Shown piece after piece: positions 1-6,851 of a DNA stretch of 12,156 nt (position 1 is its first letter; the number at the start of each line of letters is the position of its first letter). Below the pieces are notes generated by a model that was not told the DNA's origin, did no database searches, and saw only the letters and a program-made list of their open reading frames with translations. Source of the stretch: JBDTLH01 sp039934875 (GTDB taxonomy: Bacteria; Acidobacteriota; Terriglobia; Terriglobales; Acidobacteriaceae). The DNA lies in assembly GCA_039934875.1 (NCBI GenBank), contig JBDTLH010000101.1:1-12156 (forward strand), in the 5' to 3' direction. Position numbers and translations under genes: made by a program.

Positions 1-287
1 CGCGGAGGCTCTGGGGGCGGCGGTTGCATGGGCGATGGTTGCATGGGCATGGGTTGAACGGGATTGACGACCACATACGGGTTCGTGTGGCCCTCGGTGG
101 GCGCATTCGATTGCAGCAGCTTCACCACTCCAACCACAATCAGCAGCGCGGGTACGATATATATCCCCTCGTGACGGGAGAGGAAGACGATTCCCAGAGT
201 AATCAGAATCGCCGGCCCCATGAGCCCGTGCATCCGGCAGCGGGTGCAGCGGCAGGTCTGGTTGTAGAGATAACCATTGGTCGCCAT
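1..287 (-). CDS. Cys-rich small membrane protein with LiaI/LiaF-like (DUF5668-type) segment, 3' end cut by window
   Basis: This gene is partial: it starts at ATG 287 and runs off the left edge with 95 codons visible and no stop. The N-terminus carries a compact Cys/His cluster (C12, C14, C17, H20; pattern CxCxxCxxH) that could bind a metal. Two hydrophobic stretches follow at about residues 24-36 and 42-57, joined by a short charged turn, the layout of the LiaI/LiaF-like transmembrane region. The visible end is rich in Pro, Met and Gln. A GGGAGG Shine-Dalgarno lies inside the last codons of the upstream gene, whose stop is 8 nt away, so the two are probably translationally coupled. It is the fourth gene of the ECF sigma operon. 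The exact role is unknown; an envelope-stress or membrane accessory function is inferred from the fold and the operon. Confidence 0.75.
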   Translation of the reverse strand, partial: MATNGYLYNQTCRCTRCRMHGLMGPAILITLGIVFLSRHEGIYIVPALLIVVGVVKLLQSNAPTEGHTNPYVVVNPVQPMPMQPSPMQPPPPEPP

Positions 288-295
288 GGCCTCGG

Positions 296-1135
296 TTACC
301 TCCCGCCCGCGAGCCGGCGCGCAGCCAGCCAGACGCCCAGCGCGATCAGCAGCACGGGCCAAATGAAGCGTCCGCTAAAGTCGAATACGTTGAGCGTGGA
401 GAGCAGAAACAATACTCCCAGACCAATCAGCACAATGGCCGTTACCGGGACCCGCTCCGGCGCAGGTTCGACTTCCACCGCTTGCACCGCTTGCACGGTT
501 TGTACGGGGGCGGCATACGCCTGATAGGCCTGCCTTTGTTCCGGCTGTGGGTAGCTCTGTGTTTGTTCAGGCGTAGTTGCTGCCGACGCGTTGGGCTGCA
601 CGGGCATCGGGGGCACATATGATCTAGCAGCTCCCGCCTCAGACCTCATCCCCATATTGTCGAGGGTATGCAGGATGCGCAGGTAGTCGGGCACTGGCTG
701 TCCAAAGCGCAATGCCTTCGCCGTCTGCAGGGCCTCAAACGCCATGTAAACAACGAATCCGGCAAGCCCAATGCCAAAGAAGGCCTGCACCGCGCCATTA
801 TCGGTGCTGTTCAGGATGGTAATGATGCCTGCAAAGATGCCGACATGTACGAACCCCTTCGCCACCTGGCCGTTGTACATGGCGCCTACCCCAGGGATCC
901 ATCCCAGGATGAATGCCAGCGCCGGATTCGGCGCGGTAGGCAGATAAGCCATTGGCGCGGCCGGTTGTGGCGCGCCGGCGCCCGCCGCCGCTGGTCCGCC
1001 ATGGACTCGCGCGGCCAGGCAATCCTCGCAATAAATCACCCCGTAAACCTCGCGTTTGGCGGCTTCGCTCAATGGCTTGCCGCACGTCCGGCAGTAGGCG
1101 ACTACGGCTTCGTTTTGGTTCGCAGTCGTGTTCAT
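296..1135 (-). CDS. Zinc-ribbon membrane protein with C-terminal LiaI/LiaF-like (DUF5668-type) domain
   Basis: This 279-residue protein has no recognised gene name. Domains in order: an N-terminal zinc-ribbon or B-box-like head with two CxxC pairs (C15/C18 and C36/C39); a Pro/Ala-rich linker; a hydrophobic block at about 70-140 with a Gly-rich turn (GWIPGVGAMYNGQ) reminiscent of TM2-type or small membrane domains; a Gln/Pro/Ala-rich low-complexity linker at about 165-228 with a VQ-AV repeat; and two C-terminal helices at about 230-275 of the LiaI/LiaF-like type. It starts with ATG inside the anti-sigma stop (ATGA overlap at 1132-1135), so it is translated with the anti-sigma factor. The zinc head probably faces the cytoplasm (inference). 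A role in membrane stress response, perhaps modulating the sigma/anti-sigma pair, is inferred from position only. Confidence 0.85.
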   Translation of the reverse strand: MNTTANQNEAVVAYCRTCGKPLSEAAKREVYGVIYCEDCLAARVHGGPAAAGAGAPQPAAPMAYLPTAPNPALAFILGWIPGVGAMYNGQVAKGFVHVGIFAGIITILNSTDNGAVQAFFGIGLAGFVVYMAFEALQTAKALRFGQPVPDYLRILHTLDNMGMRSEAGAARSYVPPMPVQPNASAATTPEQTQSYPQPEQRQAYQAYAAPVQTVQAVQAVEVEPAPERVPVTAIVLIGLGVLFLLSTLNVFDFSGRFIWPVLLIALGVWLAARRLAGGR

Positions 1136-1902
1136 GCCTTCCCTCTCGTCTCTTGCATCTCTTGGCGCTGCTGATACTGCATTCTGGTTTTACCTGGGCC
1201 CACGAAATTTAACTTGCTTGCCACCTCTGCTACCCTACTCCCGGCTCCGGCGGGCGGACGCGCCTGGCTGGTGTCGTTTTGTTTGCCCGGCGGCTTCTCC
1301 GCCGGTTTTTCGTTCTTCTTCACGTTTCGCACCAGTGACTCAAATTCATAGACTACCCGCAGGTTCTGGTAATACTTCAGAACGTGTCCTTCGGCCTCAT
1401 TCAACTTCACCATAGCCGTGGTGCGCAATGTAGCAGGGCGCAGATTCACCAGGTCCTTCTTAGTGATGCCCGCCACATTCAGAATCAGCGTAATCGAGAA
1501 AAAGGCCATCCCCAGACTCATGGCAAAGCGGGGTTGCAGCACCGGGCGGAAGATGCCCTCGCGCATTCTCTTCCACAAACCCACGCCTTGGTTGCTCCCC
1601 GGCACTCTCACGGCCAAGCCGCCGTTTGCATAGGAAGTCCTGGCCAGCACATTGTGCACCAGGCCCTCCGGCGGATTTATCTCTTCCAGGCTGCGGAGCG
1701 CGGCCATGCCCTGCTCGATCTCGGCGAACATGGGGCCGCACCTGGCGCATGTCCCGGCATGAGCCTGGAATTCGCTCCGCTTTGCCGGAGTGAGCAGCCC
1801 ATCAAGGGCGTCCGTCAGCAGCGACTCAAAGCTGGCGCAGTCCAAGCCCCCGCCACTCCCGCCTGCTCTTACGCTTTTCCCGAATTGGCTGTCTATTGCC
1901 AT
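1132..1902 (-). CDS. Zinc-finger (zf-HC2) anti-sigma factor, single-pass membrane protein
   Basis: The 256-residue product has the zinc-binding anti-sigma (ZAS) signature HxxxCxxC at H48, C52 and C55, with an earlier Cys at 22, within a 20-70 region typical of zf-HC2 domains. One hydrophobic helix at about 126-146 would place the N-terminal sigma-binding domain in the cytoplasm and the C-terminal part (about 150-256, charged, with a Lys/Pro/Gln-rich tail) in the periplasm as sensor. It lies 18 nt behind the ECF sigma gene, the classical sigma/anti-sigma arrangement, and overlaps the next gene by 4 nt. Expected role: bind and hold the cognate sigma factor inactive until an envelope signal releases it. 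The signal cannot be read from the sequence. The ATG start at 1902 has only a weak AAGGA-like element upstream, consistent with coupling to the sigma gene. Confidence 0.9.
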   Translation of the reverse strand: MAIDSQFGKSVRAGGSGGGLDCASFESLLTDALDGLLTPAKRSEFQAHAGTCARCGPMFAEIEQGMAALRSLEEINPPEGLVHNVLARTSYANGGLAVRVPGSNQGVGLWKRMREGIFRPVLQPRFAMSLGMAFFSITLILNVAGITKKDLVNLRPATLRTTAMVKLNEAEGHVLKYYQNLRVVYEFESLVRNVKKNEKPAEKPPGKQNDTSQARPPAGAGSRVAEVASKLNFVGPGKTRMQYQQRQEMQETRGKA

Positions 1903-1920
1903 GCCGTCCGCTGCCTGTCC

Positions 1921-2574
1921 TTATTTGATACGTTGTAGCACGCGGGCAAGTTCCGCGCGTCCCCGGTTTATCCTCGACTTCACGGTCCCCTCCGGGACTT
2001 TCAACGACGTCGCGATCTCTTTGTAGTCCATATCCTGCAAATCCCGCAAAATAACTGCTTCCCGTAACTCGGGCGACAGCTCCTGCAGGCCCCGCTGCAC
2101 CCATTGCTGCTTCTCCCGTGTCTCCACCCGCTCGTCAGGCCGGGGCGCCCGGTCCTCGATGCGGTCGCTCAATCGTAATCCGGAAGCGGCGCCATCTTGC
2201 TCGTTTTCGGGCGATGCGTCCATGGAATCCGTACTTCGGTCTTGCTTGGAGCGGCGGAAGTGGTCCACCAGCAGGTTGCGCGCGACAGTGGTCATCCACG
2301 TGGTAAAAGCCGATTTGTCCGGATCGAAGGACGCCAGCGTGCGATAAATTTTGATGAATACGTCCTGGGTGAGGTCTTCGGCATCGGTCATGGAGCCGGT
2401 AAAACGGTAGCAGAGATTGAAAACACGCCGGTTGTTCTGCTGGACGAGCAGCTCCCATGCGCCGCTATCGCCCGCCATACACCTGGCCACGAGCGCGACT
2501 TGCAACGCTACCTGGGGATCCTGCTCGACCGGCAACCGCCTCTCTAAGAATCGGATGGGTACCGCCGCCAACAC
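1921..2574 (-). CDS. ECF-family RNA polymerase sigma factor (RpoE-like)
   Basis: The 217-residue protein has the two conserved ECF domains. Sigma region 2 spans about residues 38-108, with the DAEDLTQDVFIKIYR segment (64-78) and the -10-reading helix around FTTWMTTVARNLL (90-102). Region 4 spans about 158-212, with the helix-turn-helix ending GTVKSRINRGRAEL (196-209). The linker at 110-150 is acidic and longer than minimal ECF linkers. It directs RNA polymerase to stress promoters and is presumably held by the anti-sigma factor encoded 18 nt downstream. The start is uncertain. GTG 2574 lies only 2 nt from an AGGAG element, while the adjacent TTG at 2571 has a better 5-nt spacing. An ECF-type promoter-like sequence lies directly upstream (2584-2609), suggesting autoregulation. 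Confidence 0.93.
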   Translation of the reverse strand: MLAAVPIRFLERRLPVEQDPQVALQVALVARCMAGDSGAWELLVQQNNRRVFNLCYRFTGSMTDAEDLTQDVFIKIYRTLASFDPDKSAFTTWMTTVARNLLVDHFRRSKQDRSTDSMDASPENEQDGAASGLRLSDRIEDRAPRPDERVETREKQQWVQRGLQELSPELREAVILRDLQDMDYKEIATSLKVPEGTVKSRINRGRAELARVLQRIK

Positions 2575-2583
2575 CTCTCCTGA

Positions 2584-2609
2584 TACGGATTTCCGCCGGC
2601 ACCCGTTCC
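2584..2609 (-). promoter_or_regulatory. Candidate ECF-type promoter of the sigma operon
   Basis: Reading the minus strand, GGAAC (2609-2605) is followed after 17 nt by CGTA (2587-2584). This fits the general ECF pattern of a GGAAC-like -35 box and a CGTA/CGTC-like -10 box. It sits just upstream of the sigma start, as expected for autoregulation. The predicted transcription start (about 2576-2579) would leave almost no leader before GTG 2574, which weakens the call or implies near-leaderless translation. Confidence 0.35.
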
Positions 2610-2720
2610 ATAAACTGCTCCAACCGCTCTAGCCCCTTTGAAGATGTTGGCAGTGTAGGACATAGCGGGAGAATAGTCACGGGAAAGCCGCGGGCCACGT
2701 GGTCGCGAACCGCAGAGAAG

Positions 2721-3137
2721 CTACTCTTCCTCGCCCTCATACGGATTGCGAATGATCTCGAGCGCCGCATCCACATTTTTCATGCGGACGAACAAACCCA
2801 ATCCATCCGGCGCGTGCCGCATGAACCATTCAAGGGTCTTCTCCTCCTGGCCCTCGATCTTCGCATCAATATCCAGCGATTCCAGCGCGCTCTTCATGAA
2901 TAGCGTGCTGCCCAGGTCGGTAAATTCGGCGATCCGGACAAAACGCTCCTTCTCTTCCATCTCCTCCACCGCGGTCTTGTGCGGTGCAAGATTGCGCATA
3001 TTGATCTCATTCAACAACAATTGCTTGGCCGTATCAGTAAGCTGATCGCGCGCGCCTTCGAGCTTGAGCAGCTCGCCATCGCTCAACTTGGCATATCGTT
3101 TCTGTATCTTCGACCACTCTTCCGCTGAGTTCTCCAT
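2721..3137 (-). CDS. DUF2007-like putative signal-transducing small protein
   Basis: This 138-residue soluble protein has no signal peptide or membrane helix. The first ~65 residues are helical and charged (Lys/Glu/Leu-rich). The second half (about 66-133) has the pattern of the DUF2007 'putative signal transducing' domain: an FVRIAEF strand, a helix containing LFMKSALESLDIDAKI (an element of the type 'which copy, which side, next subunit'), a LGLFVRM strand and a final helix DAALEIIRN. The product ends in a short acidic tail. The ATG start at 3137 has a weak AAAGG element. It lies 51 nt behind the EAL-domain gene on the same strand and may be co-transcribed with it. Biochemical function of the family is not known, and the family match is by pattern only. 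Confidence 0.75.
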   Translation of the reverse strand: MENSAEEWSKIQKRYAKLSDGELLKLEGARDQLTDTAKQLLLNEINMRNLAPHKTAVEEMEEKERFVRIAEFTDLGSTLFMKSALESLDIDAKIEGQEEKTLEWFMRHAPDGLGLFVRMKNVDAALEIIRNPYEGEEE

Positions 3138-3188
3138 GCCTTTGGCACCCCTGGCTATTCTATGGCCTCGGTTCGATCTATTTTCGAA

Positions 3189-3971
3189 TCAGGCGGTTTG
3201 CGCAGCGGAGTTCAAGTGCATGCTTGCCTTAGTGGCAACCCGCATCTGGCGCAGATGCTCGGGAGAAACTGAGGCCGTCGAAAACAACTCCGGCTTGCCC
3301 AGATAGTAGCCCTGGAAGACATCGAATCCCGCAGCCTGGACCTGGCTGAACTCGTCTTCGGTTTCCAGTTTCTCCGCCAACAAAGAGAACTTTCCAAAAA
3401 ATTCATTCACAATCGCCCGCCGCTGCTTCGCAGTCGTGGAGCGGACATCGACCTTCAATATATCGGCATAGGGCAAAAACCGCCGGTTCGATTCTCCGGG
3501 AATGAAGTCATCCAAAGCGATGCGAAACCCAGCTTGTTTCAGCTCCCGGCAAGCCTCCAGGACCTCGCGCTCAGGCTCTACATACTCCAGGATCTCGAGC
3601 ACCACCCGTTCTGAGGGAAGTAAGCGTATGTCTTCGCCCAGCAACAGCTCGCGGGTGCAATTCAGGTACGCCGCACGATCTCCGCAGATCACGTCGAGGC
3701 CGATCATGACGGAGCTGTCAAGCGTCTGCTGCGAAGCGTTCTCGCCCGGACTGATAATGGCGGAGTCTTCCCGGCCGCTGCGAAATAACAGTTCATAGGC
3801 GACGGGTTGCCGCCGTTGGTTGAAAATCGGTTGCCGGGCAAGATAGCGCACTTGGGTTCGCCTCACCTTCGGATTCAGTTGCAGCCGCCGCTTTATTCTA
3901 TTCCAGCCTACAGCAGCTACTCTGTTCGCCTTGAAACACTCTACGCCCTTTGCCTCCGGAAACGAAAGCAC
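3189..3971 (-). CDS. EAL-domain protein related to EAL-HDOD (YuxH-type) proteins, lacking the HDOD half
   Basis: The 260-residue product matches the EAL half of EAL-HDOD proteins. It opens the domain with LARQPIFNQRRQPVAYELLFR (family-typical entry). The usual metal and catalytic positions can be placed: E60 in ELL instead of EAL, N104 in YLNCT, E126 in VLEILE, D154/D155 in ALDDF, K173 in LKVD, E200/E203 in EKLET, and Q220 in QGYYLGKP. It could therefore bind or hydrolyse cyclic di-GMP, though this family often acts as a non-catalytic regulator. The chain stops about 30 residues after QGYYLGKP, where an HDOD domain would normally begin. The start is unsure: GTG 3971 has no good ribosome site and the first ~40 residues look non-conserved, whereas GTG 3851, nine nt behind GAGG, gives a family-like N-terminus (220 residues). 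Confidence 0.85.
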   Translation of the reverse strand: MLSFPEAKGVECFKANRVAAVGWNRIKRRLQLNPKVRRTQVRYLARQPIFNQRRQPVAYELLFRSGREDSAIISPGENASQQTLDSSVMIGLDVICGDRAAYLNCTRELLLGEDIRLLPSERVVLEILEYVEPEREVLEACRELKQAGFRIALDDFIPGESNRRFLPYADILKVDVRSTTAKQRRAIVNEFFGKFSLLAEKLETEDEFSQVQAAGFDVFQGYYLGKPELFSTASVSPEHLRQMRVATKASMHLNSAAQTA

Positions 3972-4091
3972 TCTTTTGTTTCTTTTTGTATCGCCCGAGT
4001 GACCTAAGTTTGTCTCCGATTGTCCCTTAGGGCGGCCAAATGAACCAACTTGCGCACCGGGTTAAGCTCCGATCATGACTCCGTCTTCTGC

Positions 4092-4118
4092 ATCGTTCGT
4101 CTAACGATTTACAATCGT
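4092..4118 (+). promoter_or_regulatory. Promoter-like -10 with overlapping inverted repeats before the PBP gene
   Basis: Three related 6-mers lie in a row: ATCGTT (4092-4097), AACGAT (4103-4108) and AATCGT (4113-4118). The first two form one inverted repeat with a 5-nt loop. The segment ACGATT-TAC-AATCGT (4104-4118) forms a second, perfect one. The second dyad covers TACAAT (4110-4115), a 5/6 match to a -10 box; the -35 region is poor. This is a candidate operator over the promoter of the PBP operon. It would place the transcript start about 6-8 nt before GTG 4129. Confidence 0.35.
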
Positions 4119-4128
4119 AGAGAAACTT

Positions 4129-6828
4129 GTGCCCGTCAAAGTCAGGATAAAGCCAGCGTCGGCACCCAAGAGCAAGCGGGCGAAGACCCTTCGCGGCCGC
4201 CTGGGCTCCCCCATGGCGCGCGGCATCGTCGCCGGCTTCATCATCCTTTGCCTTATCGGATTCGCGCTCTTCGCCTACCAATATGTGAAGTACCAGAAGA
4301 TTGTGGATGAGCGCATCCGCAAGCCCATCTTCAACAACGCCGCGAAGATCTACGCCGCGCCGCAAGTTGTGCGAGTGGGGGATAAATGGAGCGCCAGGGA
4401 GATCGCCAATGACCTGCGCCACGCCGGATACACCGAAGGCGGCGAGCAGGGCGCATCCAAGATCGGCATCTACGGATTGCACGGCTCGAGCGTCGAAGTC
4501 AAACCCGGGCCTGAGAGCTACCACGCTCCCGACAGCGCAACTATAGATGTAGAAAGCGGCAAGGTTGCCGGCATCACCGGCGGCAACGGCGATCACCTGA
4601 CCTCCTACGAGTTGGAGCCGCAACTGGTTACCGGCCTCTTCGACTCCAAAGAACGCTCCAAGCGCCGCCTGATCACTTATGACGAGATGCCCAGGCAGTT
4701 GGTGGACGCTATCGTCTCCGTTGAAGACCGCCGGTTTTTTGAGCACAGCGGCATCAACTACTTCCGGCTGGTGGAAGGCATACTCGCGCCGGTGCTCAGC
4801 GGACACCGCATGCAGGGGGGCTCCACCCTGACCATGCAGATGGCGCGCGGGTTCTTTCTCAGCAATAAGCGCGACATCCGCCGCAAGATGAAGGAGATGC
4901 TGATCGCCATCGAACTCGAACAGCGTTTTTCCAAGAAGCAGATTCTCGAACTTTATGTAAATCAAGTGGACATGGGGCAGCGCGGCTCTTTCAACATCCG
5001 CGGCTTCGGCGAGGCCGCGCAGGCGTATTTCGGCAAAGACATTCAATCCGTCAACCTGCCCGAAAGTGCGTTGCTCGCCGGGATCGTCAACGGTCCGACC
5101 TATTTCTCGCCCTATCGCCACCCCGAGCATGCGCTCGAACGCCGCAATCTGGTGTTGCAGGCGATGTTTGAGAACAATGCCATCACCAAGGAACAAATGG
5201 AGCAGGCCAAGGCCACTCCGCTGAAGCTGGCGCCGCCCAATGTGGATTCGAGCGAAGCCCCGCACTACATTGATCTCGTACGCGATACGCTGCTCGCCCG
5301 CTATAAAGACTCCGAACTCAATGATAGCGGTATGAGGATCTATACCGGGCTCGATCCAGACCTGCAGGCGGCCGCCGCCGAAGCGGTCGATGCGGGCATG
5401 AAGCAGGTGGACAATCTTATCCGCAAGCAGCGCACCCACAAGATCAAAATCGGCAAAGGCAAGTCCGCGAAGACTGAGATTCGGACCACTACCGGCCCCA
5501 TGCCGCAGGTTGCGCTGGTGGTCCTTGATCCCCATACCGGCAACGTGCTGGCGCTCCTCGGCGGACGCAACTACGGGGTCAGCCAATTGAACCATGCCAC
5601 ATCGAAGCGCCCCACCGGATCCATCTTCAAGCCCTTCGTTTATGCCGCCGCCATCAACACCGCATTGAGCGGTGACCCCAGCCAGGCCTACAGCCAGGCC
5701 AGCCTGGTCGATGGCAGCCTGGGCTGCTTCGACTCCGATCAGGATTTAGAACCCGATAAGGGGCCCTACTGCCCGCGCAACTTCGACCCCAAGTACAGTG
5801 TGCCTGATCTCAGCTTCCGCACCGCGCTCGCCCATTCGGTGAATACCGCCGCCATTCGTGTGGCCCAGATGGTGGGCTATGACAAGGTGGCAAACCTCGC
5901 GCGCGCCGCGGGTATCCCGAGCGTGCGCGCCACTCCTGCCATGGCCATTGGCGCCTACGACGCCACTCCGCTCGATATGGCGGGCGCCTACACCGTCTTT
6001 GCTAACGGCGGTACCCTGATCGAGCCGCAGTTCATCACCTCCGTGCGCGCGGCGAACGGAGAGGTCATTCAGGACTTTACCCCGCAGAAGACCTCTCTGC
6101 TCGATCCCCGCGTTGCCTATGTCATGACGGACATGATGGAGGCGGTCATCAATAACGGTACCGCCGCCGCCGTGCGCGCCAGCTTCGCCGCACCCGCCGC
6201 CGGCAAGACCGGGACCTCCCACGATGCCTGGTTTGCGGGTTACACCAGCAACTTGCTCTGTATCGTATGGGTGGGAAACGACGACTATAGCGACATCAAG
6301 ATTGAAGGCTCAAAAGCGGCAGCTCCGATCTGGACGGAGTTCATGAAGCGCGCCTCCGTGCTGCAACAGTACAAGGACATGAAGAGCTTTACTCCTCCCG
6401 CCGGAGTCAACCAGCTTCGTCTGGATAAAGTTACCAATCTGCTGGCGGCGCCCTCGTGTCCGGAAGACTACAGCGCATATTTCATCGACGGCACCGGACC
6501 GACCACGACCTGCGAGCATCCGGCGGGGGACAATCGCAATATTTTTCAAAAAATCTTTGGTTTAGGAGACAACCAGAAACCCCCTGCCCCGCCCCCGGTG
6601 TCTAATACACCAGGGACCAAGGCTCCTGGCCAAACCGGACCGGCGCCACCCCCGTCAGTACCCGGGTCAGCACCCGGACAAACGTCGGCGCAGCCGGCGC
6701 AAATACAAAACCCTGCGACTCAGCCCAAGAAACGTGGGTTCTGGGGCAAAGTATTTGGCGCTGGTGACAAATCGAAAGACAAAAAGGCCAGTCCGGCAGA
6801 TAATAGCAGCCAGCCAAAGGAGCCGTAA
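4129..6828 (+). CDS. mrcB: PBP1b-type bifunctional penicillin-binding protein (glycosyltransferase/transpeptidase)
   Basis: This class A penicillin-binding protein polymerises lipid II into glycan strands and cross-links the peptides on the outer face of the inner membrane. Domains of the 899 residues: basic cytoplasmic tail (1-30), membrane anchor (about 31-52), a UB2H-like region (about 65-155) that marks PBP1b rather than PBP1a, the GT51 domain (about 160-345) with catalytic E199 in VEDRRFFEH and QGGSTLTMQ (229-237), and the transpeptidase (about 460-745) with S498-x-x-K501, S570-V-N and K693-T-G. All key motifs are intact. The C-terminal ~90 residues are a Pro-rich tail with two copies of an FxKxFGxGDxxK motif. 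The start is GTG 4129 without a Shine-Dalgarno, chosen because it supplies a basic tail before the anchor. A TPR gene follows after 23 nt. Confidence 0.95.
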   Translation: MPVKVRIKPASAPKSKRAKTLRGRLGSPMARGIVAGFIILCLIGFALFAYQYVKYQKIVDERIRKPIFNNAAKIYAAPQVVRVGDKWSAREIANDLRHAGYTEGGEQGASKIGIYGLHGSSVEVKPGPESYHAPDSATIDVESGKVAGITGGNGDHLTSYELEPQLVTGLFDSKERSKRRLITYDEMPRQLVDAIVSVEDRRFFEHSGINYFRLVEGILAPVLSGHRMQGGSTLTMQMARGFFLSNKRDIRRKMKEMLIAIELEQRFSKKQILELYVNQVDMGQRGSFNIRGFGEAAQAYFGKDIQSVNLPESALLAGIVNGPTYFSPYRHPEHALERRNLVLQAMFENNAITKEQMEQAKATPLKLAPPNVDSSEAPHYIDLVRDTLLARYKDSELNDSGMRIYTGLDPDLQAAAAEAVDAGMKQVDNLIRKQRTHKIKIGKGKSAKTEIRTTTGPMPQVALVVLDPHTGNVLALLGGRNYGVSQLNHATSKRPTGSIFKPFVYAAAINTALSGDPSQAYSQASLVDGSLGCFDSDQDLEPDKGPYCPRNFDPKYSVPDLSFRTALAHSVNTAAIRVAQMVGYDKVANLARAAGIPSVRATPAMAIGAYDATPLDMAGAYTVFANGGTLIEPQFITSVRAANGEVIQDFTPQKTSLLDPRVAYVMTDMMEAVINNGTAAAVRASFAAPAAGKTGTSHDAWFAGYTSNLLCIVWVGNDDYSDIKIEGSKAAAPIWTEFMKRASVLQQYKDMKSFTPPAGVNQLRLDKVTNLLAAPSCPEDYSAYFIDGTGPTTTCEHPAGDNRNIFQKIFGLGDNQKPPAPPPVSNTPGTKAPGQTGPAPPPSVPGSAPGQTSAQPAQIQNPATQPKKRGFWGKVFGAGDKSKDKKASPADNSSQPKEP

Positions 6829-6840
6829 CCGGTATCCCTG

Positions 6841-6847
6841 AAGGAGG
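6841..6847 (+). promoter_or_regulatory. Strong Shine-Dalgarno of the TPR gene
   Basis: AAGGAGG lies 4 nt before ATG 6852, within the 23-nt gap after the PBP stop. It is the best ribosome site in the window and firmly fixes the start of the TPR gene, in contrast to the PBP gene, which has none. Confidence 0.85.
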
Positions 6848-6851
6848 CTGT

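Noticed and set aside
479..510. Tandem GCTTGCACC-like repeat
   Set aside because: It is the coding sequence of a VQ-AV low-complexity linker in the zinc-ribbon membrane protein, not an independent repeat element.
2695..2702. CCACGTGG palindrome between the DUF2007-like and sigma genes
   Set aside because: An 8-bp palindrome with no loop or T-run is neither a terminator nor convincing as an operator; expected by chance in GC-rich DNA.
2465..2776. 103-codon minus-strand open frame spanning the sigma start
   Set aside because: It overlaps both the sigma gene and the end of the DUF2007-like gene in other phases, and shows no domain.
4027..5595. 522-codon open frame on the minus strand
   Set aside because: It lies antisense to the PBP gene, whose motifs are complete. 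Its translation has no recognisable domain, and it reflects the GC-rich third positions of the true gene.
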